DNA of 64,000 nt from Micromonospora trifolii. Lineage in GTDB: Bacteria > Actinomycetota > Actinomycetes > Mycobacteriales > Micromonosporaceae. The position numbers and the translations under genes are program-made. Positions 1 through 11,549 of the stretch are shown here, piece after piece. The notes beneath the pieces were generated by a model. That model worked only from the letters and a program-made list of their open reading frames with translations, was not told the DNA's origin and searched no databases. The stretch spans positions 104,636 to 168,635 of the forward strand of contig NZ_JAKKFD010000023.1 in assembly GCF_022229005.1 (NCBI RefSeq), written 5' to 3'. How positions within the stretch are numbered: the first letter of the stretch is position 1; the number at the start of each line of letters is the position of its first letter.

Positions 1-18
1 ATGGCCTGGGACGGTCAT
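1..18 (-). CDS. 5' end of a gene leaving the window
   Basis: Only the first six codons (MTVPGH) are inside the window; the gene runs off the left edge. The ATG at 18-16 has a GAGGAGG ribosome-binding site just upstream on the minus strand. It overlaps the stop of a tiny ORF (ATGA), which suggests translational coupling. Nothing can be said about function. Confidence 0.4.
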
Positions 19-98
19 GACAGCTCCTCCTCGGTCCGATCCGCGGTCCGGTCCATCAGCACGTTGCGATCCCCGGGAAGCTGAAAGGTGATCGACAC
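15..98 (-). CDS. possible 27-aa ORF coupled to the edge gene
   Basis: A GTG-started frame of 28 codons begins VSITFQLPGDR and ends in EEELS. Its TGA overlaps the ATG of the next gene in the usual 4-bp ATGA arrangement. An alternative GTG lies two codons further upstream, and the same frame is closed by a stop at 110-108. I do not recognise the peptide. The overlap is the main support; chance is a real alternative at this length. Confidence 0.3.
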   Translation of the reverse strand: MSITFQLPGDRNVLMDRTADRTEEELS

Positions 99-187
99 GA
101 CCACACCCTAAGCGGCGGTGGTGGTGCGGACATGCCAGGACCTCGCGTTCCCGCATTGCTCGAGGTGATCGCTGAGACCGGGGTGGC

Positions 188-694
188 TCAGGGGGCGTAG
201 ACCAGGTCCATCGTGTCGGTGTGGCCGGACCAGCGCAGGTCGAGGCGCCAGCAACCGGCCTGCGGCAGGTCGATGATCGACGGACCGGGTCCGCCGGCGA
301 CCTCCCGGATCACCCGGGTGTCGGTGCCGTCCCGGCGCGCGGTGATCACCAGGGTTGCCGGTGCCGTCGGGTCGGGCGAGGTCGTGGCGGCGCGGGCCAC
401 CCAGAGGATCTTGTTGTTCGACCCGTCCGTCCGGACCTGCCGCAGGGGATGGGCGAACAGCACCGCCACGATGTCACCCTTCGCGCCGAAGACGTGCGGA
501 ACGCGCGCGTCCCCGCTGAACCCGGCGTCCGCCCAGTCGGGCAGCGATCCCGTCTCGACCCGCGCCGCGCAGGCGGTCGCGGCGCTCGCTGTGGTGGCCG
601 AACCCGCCGTCGGCGCCGCGCCGCTGGTCGTGGGCGTGCACCCCGCCAGCAGGACCACCGAGGACGCCAGCATCAACCTGCCCCAGGAACCCAT
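188..694 (-). CDS. putative secreted lipoprotein
   Basis: A 168-aa protein beginning MGSWGRLMLASS has a short n-region, a hydrophobic stretch and a lipobox LLAGC with Cys19 as the predicted lipidated residue. A Thr/Ala/Ser-rich linker follows and then a globular domain ending in DLVYAP. It is expected to be anchored to the outer face of the membrane. The ATG at 694 is chosen over one 11 codons upstream because GGAAAGGGG lies just before it and the signal peptide then starts cleanly. No enzymatic motif is seen and the function is unknown. It is transcribed away from the VOC gene. Confidence 0.75.
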   Translation of the reverse strand: MGSWGRLMLASSVVLLAGCTPTTSGAAPTAGSATTASAATACAARVETGSLPDWADAGFSGDARVPHVFGAKGDIVAVLFAHPLRQVRTDGSNNKILWVARAATTSPDPTAPATLVITARRDGTDTRVIREVAGGPGPSIIDLPQAGCWRLDLRWSGHTDTMDLVYAP

Positions 695-834
695 CTCGCC
701 CCTTTCCGGTACGCGCCGAGGACTCATCGCACCTTTCCGACACCGCCCAGGCCCGCAGGGTTCCTAGTGACCGGGAATGTCCACCCGGCTGGCGGGGCCA
801 GAGGGGAATCACGGGCGCATGTGAGGATGCCTAC

Positions 835-1530
835 GTGGAACAGACACTGGGTCGGCAGGCGGCCTCGGACGCGGTCAGCGACCAGGGATGGCGGTATCTG
901 CTGGGCGCGTTGCGTACGTCGGTCCGTGTCGGCTCACTGGTCCAGGCAACCGAGGTGGCGGCGCGTGTGGTGGCGCTGTGCGGTAGCGACGCCGATGGCC
1001 ACCTACGCGCTGATATCCGGCCAGACCGGGTCGTCTTGACCCTGCAGTCGGTGGATCAGGCGGCGCTCACCGCTTGCGATATCGACCTTGCGCGTCGGCT
1101 TTCCGCCGCCATGCGGGACGTCGGGCTACGGACCGAGCCGGAGGTTGGTACGGGAGCGCCGCGGTCGGTCCAGCTCGTGGAGATCGCTGTGGACGCGCTC
1201 GACATCGCAGCGGTCCGGCCGTTCTGGAAGGCCGTGCTGGGCTACACGGACGAGGCGGGAGCCGACGGTCCCAAGGATCCGATCGTCGACCCGGTCGGGC
1301 AGGGTCCGGCGATGTGGTTTCAGCAGATGGATCAGCCACGCCCGGACCGGAATCGCGTCCACTTCGACATCTGTGTCCCGCACGACGAGGCACCACGGCG
1401 GATCGAAGCCGCCCTGACGGCCGGTGGCCGACTCGTATCCGCGGCCCATGCTCCCGCCTTCTGGGTTCTCGCTGATATCGAGGGCAACGAGGCTTGTGTG
1501 ACGACCTGGCAGGGCCGAGACGACTCGTAG
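835..1530 (+). CDS. pterin dehydratase-like domain fused to VOC (glyoxalase-like) domain
   Basis: The protein has 231 aa from a GTG start. Residues 1-100 resemble 4a-hydroxytetrahydrobiopterin dehydratase: SDQGWRYLLG, then DGHLRADIRPDRVVLTLQS, then a helix ending RRLSAAMRDVG. Residues about 108-228 form a glyoxalase-like VOC domain, beginning RSVQLVEIAVDALD and including RVHFDICVPHDEA and a C-terminal DIEGNEACV. Similar two-domain proteins are common in actinobacteria and are usually named only VOC family protein. The substrate is unknown. Whether the N-terminal domain still dehydrates pterins cannot be judged by eye. Confidence 0.75.
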   Translation: MEQTLGRQAASDAVSDQGWRYLLGALRTSVRVGSLVQATEVAARVVALCGSDADGHLRADIRPDRVVLTLQSVDQAALTACDIDLARRLSAAMRDVGLRTEPEVGTGAPRSVQLVEIAVDALDIAAVRPFWKAVLGYTDEAGADGPKDPIVDPVGQGPAMWFQQMDQPRPDRNRVHFDICVPHDEAPRRIEAALTAGGRLVSAAHAPAFWVLADIEGNEACVTTWQGRDDS

Positions 1531-1631
1531 ACCGGGCTGACCGGCCAGGAACTACTGCTGCCCTGAGGCGTAACGCGTTCGTCCGACAAATTCGCTGTCC
1601 GGTGGCCGGAGCGTAGTGATACACAACCGAA

Positions 1632-2408
1632 GTGCAGAACATTGTGGATTTCCCCGAGGTCCTACGGCTGATCGACGACCGCTCGGCCGCGTTCCGTGCC
1701 GCGATCGCGTCCGCCCCCGACCTTGACGTCCAGGTCCCGACCTGCCCGGACTGGACGCTGCGCGAACTGGCGCAGCACCTCGGCGACGGCCGCCGCCGCC
1801 AGGCCGCCATCATCGCGGCGGGCCCGGACGCTGAGCCCCCGGCGAGGACGGACCCGAAGGGCGCCCTGACCGCGCCCCGCGACCGCGAAGCCCTGGACGC
1901 CTGGCTCGCCGAGTCGACCGCGCTCATGCTCGACGCGATGCGCGAGGCCGGTTCGGACCGCGGCTGCTGGACCTGGTGGGGGCGCTCGCAGGCCCCGCAG
2001 ACCAGCGGAGCCGTGGCCCGACACCAGATCCAGGAGTTGGCGGTCCACACCTACGACGCCCAGCTCACCCAGGGGGCCGCACAGCCGCTGCCGACGGACG
2101 TCGCGGTCGAGGGCGTCGACGAGTTCCTGACGACCGTCGCGGCGACGACAGTCCCCTGGCCGTTCAAGCCGGCGACCATCGACCTGCACACGATCGAAGG
2201 CCGCTCCTGGCGCCTGACCCTCAACGCCGACGGCGTCCGCTGCGACGACCTGGCCGCCGACGCGGAGCCAGGCGACATGGCGATGCGAGGCGCAGCGAGC
2301 GAGATGGTCCTCTACTTCTACCAGCGAGTCCCGCTCGACGGCCTGGAGACCACCGGCGACATCCAGCCGATGGAGCAGCTCGCGGAATGGGACCCGAACG
2401 CGTACTAG
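1632..2408 (+). CDS. maleylpyruvate isomerase family, mycothiol-dependent enzyme
   Basis: A 258-aa protein with the DinB-like four-helix start of this family. CPDWTLRELAQHLGDG near residue 37 supplies one of the metal-ligand histidines, and a second conserved region VARHQIQELAVHTYDAQ follows. Family members use mycothiol as cofactor for isomerisation or thiol transfer, mostly in actinobacteria. The real substrate is unknown here. The start is a GTG without a clear Shine-Dalgarno, and TAGTGAT about 11 bp upstream could be a -10 element, so a leaderless transcript is possible. The 3' end overlaps the convergent anti-sigma-like gene by 4 bp. Confidence 0.75.
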   Translation: MQNIVDFPEVLRLIDDRSAAFRAAIASAPDLDVQVPTCPDWTLRELAQHLGDGRRRQAAIIAAGPDAEPPARTDPKGALTAPRDREALDAWLAESTALMLDAMREAGSDRGCWTWWGRSQAPQTSGAVARHQIQELAVHTYDAQLTQGAAQPLPTDVAVEGVDEFLTTVAATTVPWPFKPATIDLHTIEGRSWRLTLNADGVRCDDLAADAEPGDMAMRGAASEMVLYFYQRVPLDGLETTGDIQPMEQLAEWDPNAY

Positions 2409-3130
2409 CCCAGTGAGCGCGCGATCTCGATCGCCTCGGCCTTGGTGAGGCTGCCCTCCAGCCGGTAGCTCACGTCGTTGTCCTGCCAGATCAGGGTCGA
2501 GCCGGCAAGCCGGGCGGTCTCCCTGCGGATCTCGCCCGCCCGGTCCACGTAGGACAACGCGTGTGGGCCGTCGACCCAGACGGCGAAGTCCCCGTTGACC
2601 TGGACCCAGTTCGCGCCCGGCGGGGTGACCTCCTTGTGGAAGGCCAGGTCGAGGTGACCGTCGAACGCGTCGACGCGCAGCGCGCCCCCGTCGTAGAGCA
2701 GCGTCGCCACCCGGTACCGGCCCGTGGCGTCCGGGTCGGCGACCAGCACCTGCTCCGGCGGGCCCAGCATCGCCGGCAGGCGGATCGGAAACCGCACCGC
2801 CCGTTGCGCCTCGTCCAGGACGACGGCCCGCTGCCCGGGCAACGGCGCCGCGGTGCCGCCGGGCGGCGTCGGCGTCGGGGCGGTTGAGGTGGCGATGCTG
2901 ACCCCGGCGAAGCGCAGCAGCCCTGTGACGACGTCGGCGATGGCGGCCCGCGTCGGCGGCAACACCGCCACCAGCAGGGTGACGAGCGCCACCGCGGCGA
3001 GCGACCGCCACCGGCGCCGCCGGGGCGCCGGCGTGCCGAGTCGTACGCGGACCCGGGCGGTCACGTCGGGCGGATCGGGGGTGTCCAGCCAGGCGGACAG
3101 GTCGCGCAGTTCCCGTTCGAGGTCACCCAT
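2405..3130 (-). CDS. single-pass membrane protein, probable anti-sigma partner
   Basis: A 241-aa protein starting MGDLERELRDLSAWL. Residues 1-40 are cytoplasmic and end in an Arg-rich stop-transfer patch (RRRRW). One membrane helix spans about 42-59. The rest is an exported domain with no motif I recognise. It overlaps the end of the upstream ECF sigma gene by 8 bp and has a good GGAGG ribosome-binding site inside that gene. That layout is typical of an ECF sigma factor and its membrane-bound anti-sigma factor. No HCxxC zinc anti-sigma motif is present, so the role is inferred from position and topology. Confidence 0.65.
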   Translation of the reverse strand: MGDLERELRDLSAWLDTPDPPDVTARVRVRLGTPAPRRRRWRSLAAVALVTLLVAVLPPTRAAIADVVTGLLRFAGVSIATSTAPTPTPPGGTAAPLPGQRAVVLDEAQRAVRFPIRLPAMLGPPEQVLVADPDATGRYRVATLLYDGGALRVDAFDGHLDLAFHKEVTPPGANWVQVNGDFAVWVDGPHALSYVDRAGEIRRETARLAGSTLIWQDNDVSYRLEGSLTKAEAIEIARSLG

Positions 3131-3704
3131 GCCGGACCTCCGCACTGTCGAGCAGGCCGCGAAGCTTCGCCAACGCCCGGGACGTGCGCGACTTCACAGT
3201 GCCCCGGGGCCAGCCCAGAGCCGACACCGTCTCCTCCTCGGTGAGATCGAGAAAGAACCGGCAGACGATCACCTCGCGGTCCCGTACCGGCAGTTGCCGT
3301 AGCGCCTGCACCAGCGACGCCCGACGCTCCCCGGCGAGGACCGCGCCGACCGCGTCGTCCTCGGCGACCTCGGACGTCGGGTCCGCTGCCGCGGCCCGCA
3401 GGACGAGCCCGTCGCGCCGACCCCGGGAGCGGTGCAGGTTGCGGGTCTCGTTGGCGACGATCGCGAGCAGCCACGACCGGAAGGACGCGTCGCCCCGGTA
3501 ACGGGACAGCTTCCGGTACGCCTTCACAAACGCCTCCTGGATGACGTCCTCGGAGTCCGAGCCGGCGCCGAGCAGCACCGCGGTCCGGTACGCGGATGCG
3601 GTGTGCCGGGCGACCAGGAGGTTGTACGCCTCCAGGTCACCTGCCCGAGCGCGGGTGACGAGTGCCTCGTCGTCCAGGGGAGCCTCCGTTCGGATCACAC
3701 TCAT
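3123..3704 (-). CDS. ECF RNA polymerase sigma factor (sigma-70 family)
   Basis: The product has 193 aa. Region 2 covers about residues 15-85, with AYRTAVLLG, DVIQEAFVKAYRKLSRY and the DNA-melting segment SFRSWLLAIVANETRN. Region 4 covers about 125-185, with LPVRDREVIVCRFF and the helix-turn-helix EEETVSALGWPRGTVKSRTSRAL. The length fits the ECF class, which lacks regions 1.1 and 3. The ATG at 3704 is preferred to a GTG four codons upstream. The overlapping downstream membrane protein is the likely anti-sigma factor. I could not find a convincing GGAAC-type autoregulated promoter in the 127 bp upstream. Confidence 0.9.
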   Translation of the reverse strand: MSVIRTEAPLDDEALVTRARAGDLEAYNLLVARHTASAYRTAVLLGAGSDSEDVIQEAFVKAYRKLSRYRGDASFRSWLLAIVANETRNLHRSRGRRDGLVLRAAAADPTSEVAEDDAVGAVLAGERRASLVQALRQLPVRDREVIVCRFFLDLTEEETVSALGWPRGTVKSRTSRALAKLRGLLDSAEVRHG

Positions 3705-3830
3705 GACACCGCCCACCCGCCACGGGTTCCACAGGGATCCCGACGCGGGTCAGCTCTCTCCCATCCGGCGTGCAGCGTATTGCCAGGAACCGGTGCTGCA
3801 CTGGAGGGGCGTCGACGAGAGGGGCGGGGC

Positions 3831-4166
3831 ATGAGCTGGTTCAATCGGCGGTCACGGGGTGCCGAGGCGACCCCGACGAAGCTGGACCGGGAGGCGACCC
3901 GCGACGACCTCGCGGCGCTGGAGGCGTTCATCGCCACCCGACGCGGGGTGGAGTTCTACCTGGAGCCGGAGACGACCGCGACGGACACCACAGTGGTGGC
4001 GATCGCCCACGACGGCGAGTGGATCCGCCGCCGTACCGGAACGCCCCGCGCGGCCGGGGCCATCGCCCGCAAGCACGCGGTGCCGCTGTACGAGGCGGCG
4101 CGCACCGGCTACCCGGAGCGGATGCGAACCTGGAGCCGAGCCCACCCGGAACGCCACGCCCGCTGA
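3831..4166 (+). CDS. conserved hypothetical small protein
   Basis: A 111-aa protein beginning MSWFNRRSRG, with a basic N-terminus, a mixed alpha/beta core (RRGVEFYLEPETTATDTTVVAIAHDGEWIRR) and an Arg/His-rich end. It resembles short uncharacterised actinobacterial proteins. No catalytic motif, membrane segment or signal peptide is visible. The ATG has a weak purine-rich stretch (GAGGGGCGGGGC) upstream. It is divergent from the sigma factor gene. Confidence 0.6.
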   Translation: MSWFNRRSRGAEATPTKLDREATRDDLAALEAFIATRRGVEFYLEPETTATDTTVVAIAHDGEWIRRRTGTPRAAGAIARKHAVPLYEAARTGYPERMRTWSRAHPERHAR

Positions 4167-4241
4167 TCGGAGCGTCGACCGGTGTCGGTTGTCGCGCGTG
4201 GCGTGTTTGGTCCCGGGCGTGTGTCGTCCGGCGCCTTCGGA

Positions 4242-4332
4242 GCTGAATCGTTGACGGCATCGCCGTACGTCCGGACCGGAAGCCGAGGAGCGGGCCGGAA
4301 GCCGAGGCGGCTGAATCGTCTACGACATCAGC
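4242..4332. repeat. two GCTGAATCGT repeat units in a gene-free stretch
   Basis: The 330 bp between the small hypothetical gene and the B12 promoter hold no credible gene. They do hold two related units: GCTGAATCGTTGACGGCATC at 4242-4261 and GCTGAATCGTCTACGACATC at 4310-4329. The second is an imperfect palindrome (GCTGA...TCAGC, 4310-4332). Between them CCGGAAGCCGAGG occurs twice (4278 and 4296). This looks like decayed copies of a dispersed palindromic element. Confidence 0.45.
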
Positions 4333-4496
4333 TCCAAAGGGTCCGCGTGACCAGTCCGCCCCCTGGCCCGGGGCCAGTCCGCGAGGCCGATCAACCAGTT
4401 CTCCCAGCCCGCCATCGCGGCGAGAGGCAACCCCCGTGCGCCGATATCTCCGCAGGTCAATGTGGTGAGCGTGGCCGTGTGGCGGTGGGGTCCGCG

Positions 4497-4526
4497 TTGA
4501 CCGGCGGCGCGGCGGTGTGGCAGCAT
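4497..4526 (+). promoter_or_regulatory. candidate promoter of the cobalamin operon
   Basis: TTGACC at 4497-4502 is followed by an 18-bp spacer and CAGCAT at 4521-4526, just upstream of the riboswitch. The -35 match is good and the -10 match is moderate. Start of transcription would fall near 4533. Confidence 0.4.
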
Positions 4527-4690
4527 TCGCGGCCTGACGGCAGTGAAGGAAGTCGGTGCGAATCCGACGCGGTCCCGCCACTGTCACCGGGGAGCGATCC
4601 CCCCTCGTGAGTCACGGCCGTGTGTCTGCGGTTGGAAGGCCGGGGGAGAGCGTCGATCCGGAAGCCAGGATACTTCGGCCGTCGGGATGT
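4527..4690 (+). promoter_or_regulatory. cobalamin (B12) riboswitch
   Basis: The most conserved part of the class is clear: GAAGGAAGTCGGTGCGAATC followed by CGACGCGGTCCCGCCACTGT (about 4545-4584), the B12 box region. A later conserved block, GGAAGCCAGGATACTTCGGCC, lies near 4660-4680. Family members bind adenosylcobalamin and repress downstream cobalamin synthesis or uptake. Here it sits directly before the cobalamin operon, so end-product repression is expected. The outer boundaries are approximate. Confidence 0.93.
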
Positions 4691-4722
4691 ACCCCAGGGC
4701 GTGGACACCCGAGGAGGACCCG

Positions 4723-4812
4723 ATGACGCACGGCGTCTCATTCATCGACAATCATCGTCGTATTGCGCTCCAGGCAGCGCGCTCCCAGGACACCGGCCAC
4801 CGGCACCGCTGA
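4723..4812 (+). CDS. 29-aa leader ORF between riboswitch and cobN
   Basis: The ATG at 4723 has a strong GAGGAGG ribosome-binding site at 4711-4717, right behind the riboswitch. The peptide starts MTHGVSFIDNHRRI and ends GHRHR, so it is basic and His-containing. No family is recognised. Its initiation site is the first one the riboswitch could mask, so it may be the real point of translational control, or a leader peptide whose translation affects cobN. The stop lies 143 bp before cobN. It may also be non-functional; the ribosome-binding site is the main support. Confidence 0.5.
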   Translation: MTHGVSFIDNHRRIALQAARSQDTGHRHR

Positions 4813-4955
4813 GCTGATCGCCCGGCGCTGATCGGCCCCGACGCCTGCGTCGGTGCGCCGTTCGCGCGAGCCGTCGTACCGGCTGACGCCGCACCCACCC
4901 GCATCGCCCCGGTTGCCCCCGCGAGGGCCCAGGGCGTCACTTTCCGGAGCCTGCC

Positions 4956-8620
<3,665 letters not shown>

Positions 8621-8624
<4 letters not shown>

Positions 8625-10849
8625 CCGTGACCTACCCGTTCAGTGCGGTGCTCGGCATGGCCGACATGCGGTTGGCGTTGCTGCTCAACGCGGTCTCCCC
8701 GGCGATCGGCGGGGTGCTGGTCCGGGGTGAGAAGGGGACCGCCAAGTCCACCGCCGTGCGGGCTCTCGCCGCGCTGCTGCCTCCGGTGCGGCGGGTGGCG
8801 GGCTGCCGTTTCGGCTGTGACCCGGCCGAGCCCGACCCGGCCTGCCCGGACGGCCCGCACCCGACCGGCTCCGCCGCCGAGACCCGTCCGGCCCGTCTCG
8901 TCGAGCTGCCGGTGGGCGCCGCCGAGGACCGGGTGGTCGGCGCACTGGACCTGGAGAAGGCGATCGGTGAGGGGGTACGCGCCTTCGAGCCGGGCCTGCT
9001 CGCCGCCGCGCACCGGGGCGTGCTCTACGTCGACGAGGTCAACCTGCTGCACGACCACCTCGTCGACCTGCTGCTCGACGCTGCGGCGATGGGCCGCAGC
9101 CACGTCGAGCGGGAGGGCGTCTCGGTCAGCCACGCGGCCCGGTTCCTGCTGGTGGGCACGATGAACCCGGAGGAGGGGGAGTTGCGTCCGCAGCTGCTCG
9201 ACCGCTTCGGGCTCACAGTGGAGGTGGGCGCCAGCCGCGACCCGGAGATTCGGGTCGAGGTGGTCCGCCGCCGACTGGCCGCCGACGCGGACCCGGCGGG
9301 CTTCGCCGCCCGCTGGGCCGACGCCGACGCGGAGATCGCCAACCAGGTGGCCGCCGCCCGCCGCCGGCTTCCCGGGGTACGCCTGCCGGACGCCGCGTTG
9401 CGGCAGATCGCCGAGGTGTGCGCGGCGTTCGACGTGGACGGGATGCGCGCCGACATCGTCACCGCCCGGACCGCCCTCGCCCACGCCGCCTGGCTCGGCC
9501 GGGACCGGGTCACCATCGACGACGTCCGGGTGGCCGCCCGGCTGGCCCTGCCGCACCGCCGCCGCCGCGATCCGTTCGACACCCCGGGGCTGGACGAGAA
9601 GCGCCTCGACGAGGCGTTGCAGCGCGCCCAGGACGCCCACCCCGACGACCCGGACGACGCCGGGCCGGACGACCGCGGGCCGGACGACAGTGGCCCGGAC
9701 GACGCCGGCCCGCAGGGCGGTGGCCCGGCCGGTGGCGGCGGCCCGAACGGGGCCGGCCCGAGTGGCGGCGGACCGCAGGGCGGCGACGGCGTCGACCACT
9801 CTGAGCACGGGTCGACGGAGCACTCTGCGGCGCGGAGCGGCGCTGGCCCCGACGGGCGCACCGACGGCCCGGACGGCACCGACGGCTGGCCGCAGCGCCA
9901 GCCGGGCGACCGGGGCGACGACGACGGCTGGCCGCAGCACCAGCAGGGCGGCGACGGCCAGAACCCCCGCCCGCGCGGTGGCCGGCAATCGGCGACCGGT
10001 GCCGACGACCCGACCGGCGGCGGGGAGTCCCAGCCGGTGGCCGTACCCAAGGGTGGGCTGAAGGCGCGGGTGCTCACCGCGCCCGGCCTGGGTGACGGGG
10101 TGCCGGGCCGACGGTCGCGGGCCCGCACCGGGCGGGGCCGCACCACCGGCGCCCGGGTGCCGACGGGTCGGGTGGGCGCGCTGCACCTGCCGGCCACGAT
10201 CCGCGCCGCCGCGCCGCACCAGGCGGCCCGGGGCCGGGTCACCGGTCCGCTGCGACTGCGCCGCGACGACCTGCGCGAGGCGGTTCGTGAGGGGCGCGAG
10301 GGCAACCTGGTGCTGTTCGTGGTGGACGCGAGCGGCTCGATGGGCGCCCGACAGCGGATGACCACTGTGAAGGACGCGGTGCTCGCCCTGCTCACCGACG
10401 CGTACCAGCGGCGGGACAAGGTCGCGGTGATCGCGTTCCGGGGTGGCGGCGCCCGGACCCTGCTCCCGGCGACCTCGTCGGTGCTGGCCGCCTCGACCCG
10501 GCTGGCCGAGCTGCCCACCGGCGGGCGCACGCCGTTGGCCGAGGGGCTGCTCGCCGCCGCTGACCTGTTGCGGGTGGAGCGCCTGCGCGACCCGAAGCGC
10601 CGCCCACTGGTCCTCATCGTCACCGACGGGAGAGCCACCGCCGGTCACCGTCCGCTGGACAGGGCGGCAGCAGCGGCAGCGGTGCTGGTGGCGACGGGTG
10701 CCAACTGCGTGGTCGTCGACTGCGAGTCCGGCCCCGTCCGCCTCAACCTGGCGACCCGCCTGGCCACTCAGCTCAATGCGCCCCGAACCCCCCTGGAAGC
10801 CCTCACCCACCCCCACTCCCGCGATCTTGCACTTCCTGTCGCGGCATAA
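8621..10849 (+). CDS. putative cobaltochelatase AAA+/VWA subunit (ChlI-ChlD fusion)
   Basis: The protein has 742 aa. The N-terminal AAA+ ATPase has Walker [10 protein letters not shown] at 36-44 and Walker [21 protein letters not shown]. The middle, about 330-460, is a low-complexity Asp/Gly/Pro-rich linker. The C-terminal von Willebrand A domain has MIDAS DASGSMG from Asp569. This fuses the roles of magnesium chelatase subunits I and D and is the likely motor for CobN, in place of separate CobS and CobT. The stop codon and last nine codons lie inside a 76-bp palindromic repeat, so the native C-terminus was probably altered. An 88-bp gap then separates it from cobO. Confidence 0.9.
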
Positions 10850-10894
10850 CGGGGCGAAGCACGCAAATGACCGACAGAAACCGCAAGATCGCGG
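10819..10894 (+). repeat. 76-bp palindromic repeat element, copy A
   Basis: The arms are 23 nt (10819-10841 and 10872-10894) and match at 20 of 23 positions; the outer ends read CCGCGATCTTGC and GCAAGATCGCGG. The spacer is 30 bp. A second element with the same ends and exactly the same length lies at 50968-51043 in the other orientation. The element covers the last nine sense codons and the TAA of the upstream chelatase gene. It is the only clear gap in an operon whose other junctions overlap. It looks like a non-autonomous dispersed repeat. Confidence 0.8.
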
Positions 10895-10937
10895 AAGAGG
10901 CGGGCGCGGGAGTGCCCGCGGGACGGGGGACGGGCTG

Positions 10938-11549
10938 ATGCCGCAGGGACAGCCGACTTCGGTGCCTCTTGACGGGTTGACGACCCGGCAGCGGCGGCAC
11001 CGGCCACTGTTGATCGTCCATACCGGACAGATGAAGGGGAAGTCGACGGCGGCCTTCGGGCTGGCGTTGCGGGCCTGGACCGCCGGTCTGCCGGTCGGGG
11101 TGTTCCAGTTCGTCAAGAGCGCCAAGTGGCGGGTGGGGGAGGAGAACGCCTTCCGGGCGCTCGGCGAGGTGCACGAGCGCACCGGCCAGGGCGCGCCGGT
11201 GGCCTGGCACAAGATGGGCGAGGGCTGGTCCTGGATCCAGCGCGGCGGCGACGCCGACCACGCCGCCGACGCCCTGGAGGGCTGGCGGCAGATCCAGCGC
11301 GACCTGGCCGCCGAGCGCTACGGGCTGTACGTGCTGGACGAGTTCACCTACCCGATGAAGTGGGGGTGGGTGGACGTCGACGAGGTGGTCGCCACACTGG
11401 CCGACCGCCCCGGCTTCCAACACGTCGTGATCACCGGCCGGGACGCCGACCCGCGCCTGGTCGCCGCCGCCGACCTGGTCGCCGAGCTGACCAAGGTCAA
11501 GCACCCGATGGACGCCGGCCAGAAGGGCCAGAAGGGCATCGAGTGGTGA
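10938..11549 (+). CDS. cobO: cob(I)yrinic acid a,c-diamide adenosyltransferase CobO
   Basis: A 203-aa CobO/BtuR-family protein that adenosylates the reduced cobalt corrinoid with ATP. The P-loop-like HTGQMKGKST is at residues 28-37. It also shows FQFVKSAKWRVGEENAF, the family block YVLDEFTYPMKWGWVD, and a late VITGRDADPRLVAAADLVAELTKVKHPMDAGQKGQKGIEW typical of CobO ends. The ATG at 10938 gives a family-like N-terminus; it lies 43 bp past the palindromic repeat. Its stop overlaps the GTG of cobB. Confidence 0.95.
   Translation: MPQGQPTSVPLDGLTTRQRRHRPLLIVHTGQMKGKSTAAFGLALRAWTAGLPVGVFQFVKSAKWRVGEENAFRALGEVHERTGQGAPVAWHKMGEGWSWIQRGGDADHAADALEGWRQIQRDLAAERYGLYVLDEFTYPMKWGWVDVDEVVATLADRPGFQHVVITGRDADPRLVAAADLVAELTKVKHPMDAGQKGQKGIEW

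Noticed and set aside
4320..4526. Minus-strand frame opposite the cobalamin promoter
   Set aside because: It covers the repeat units and the promoter and shows no family motif or ribosome-binding site.
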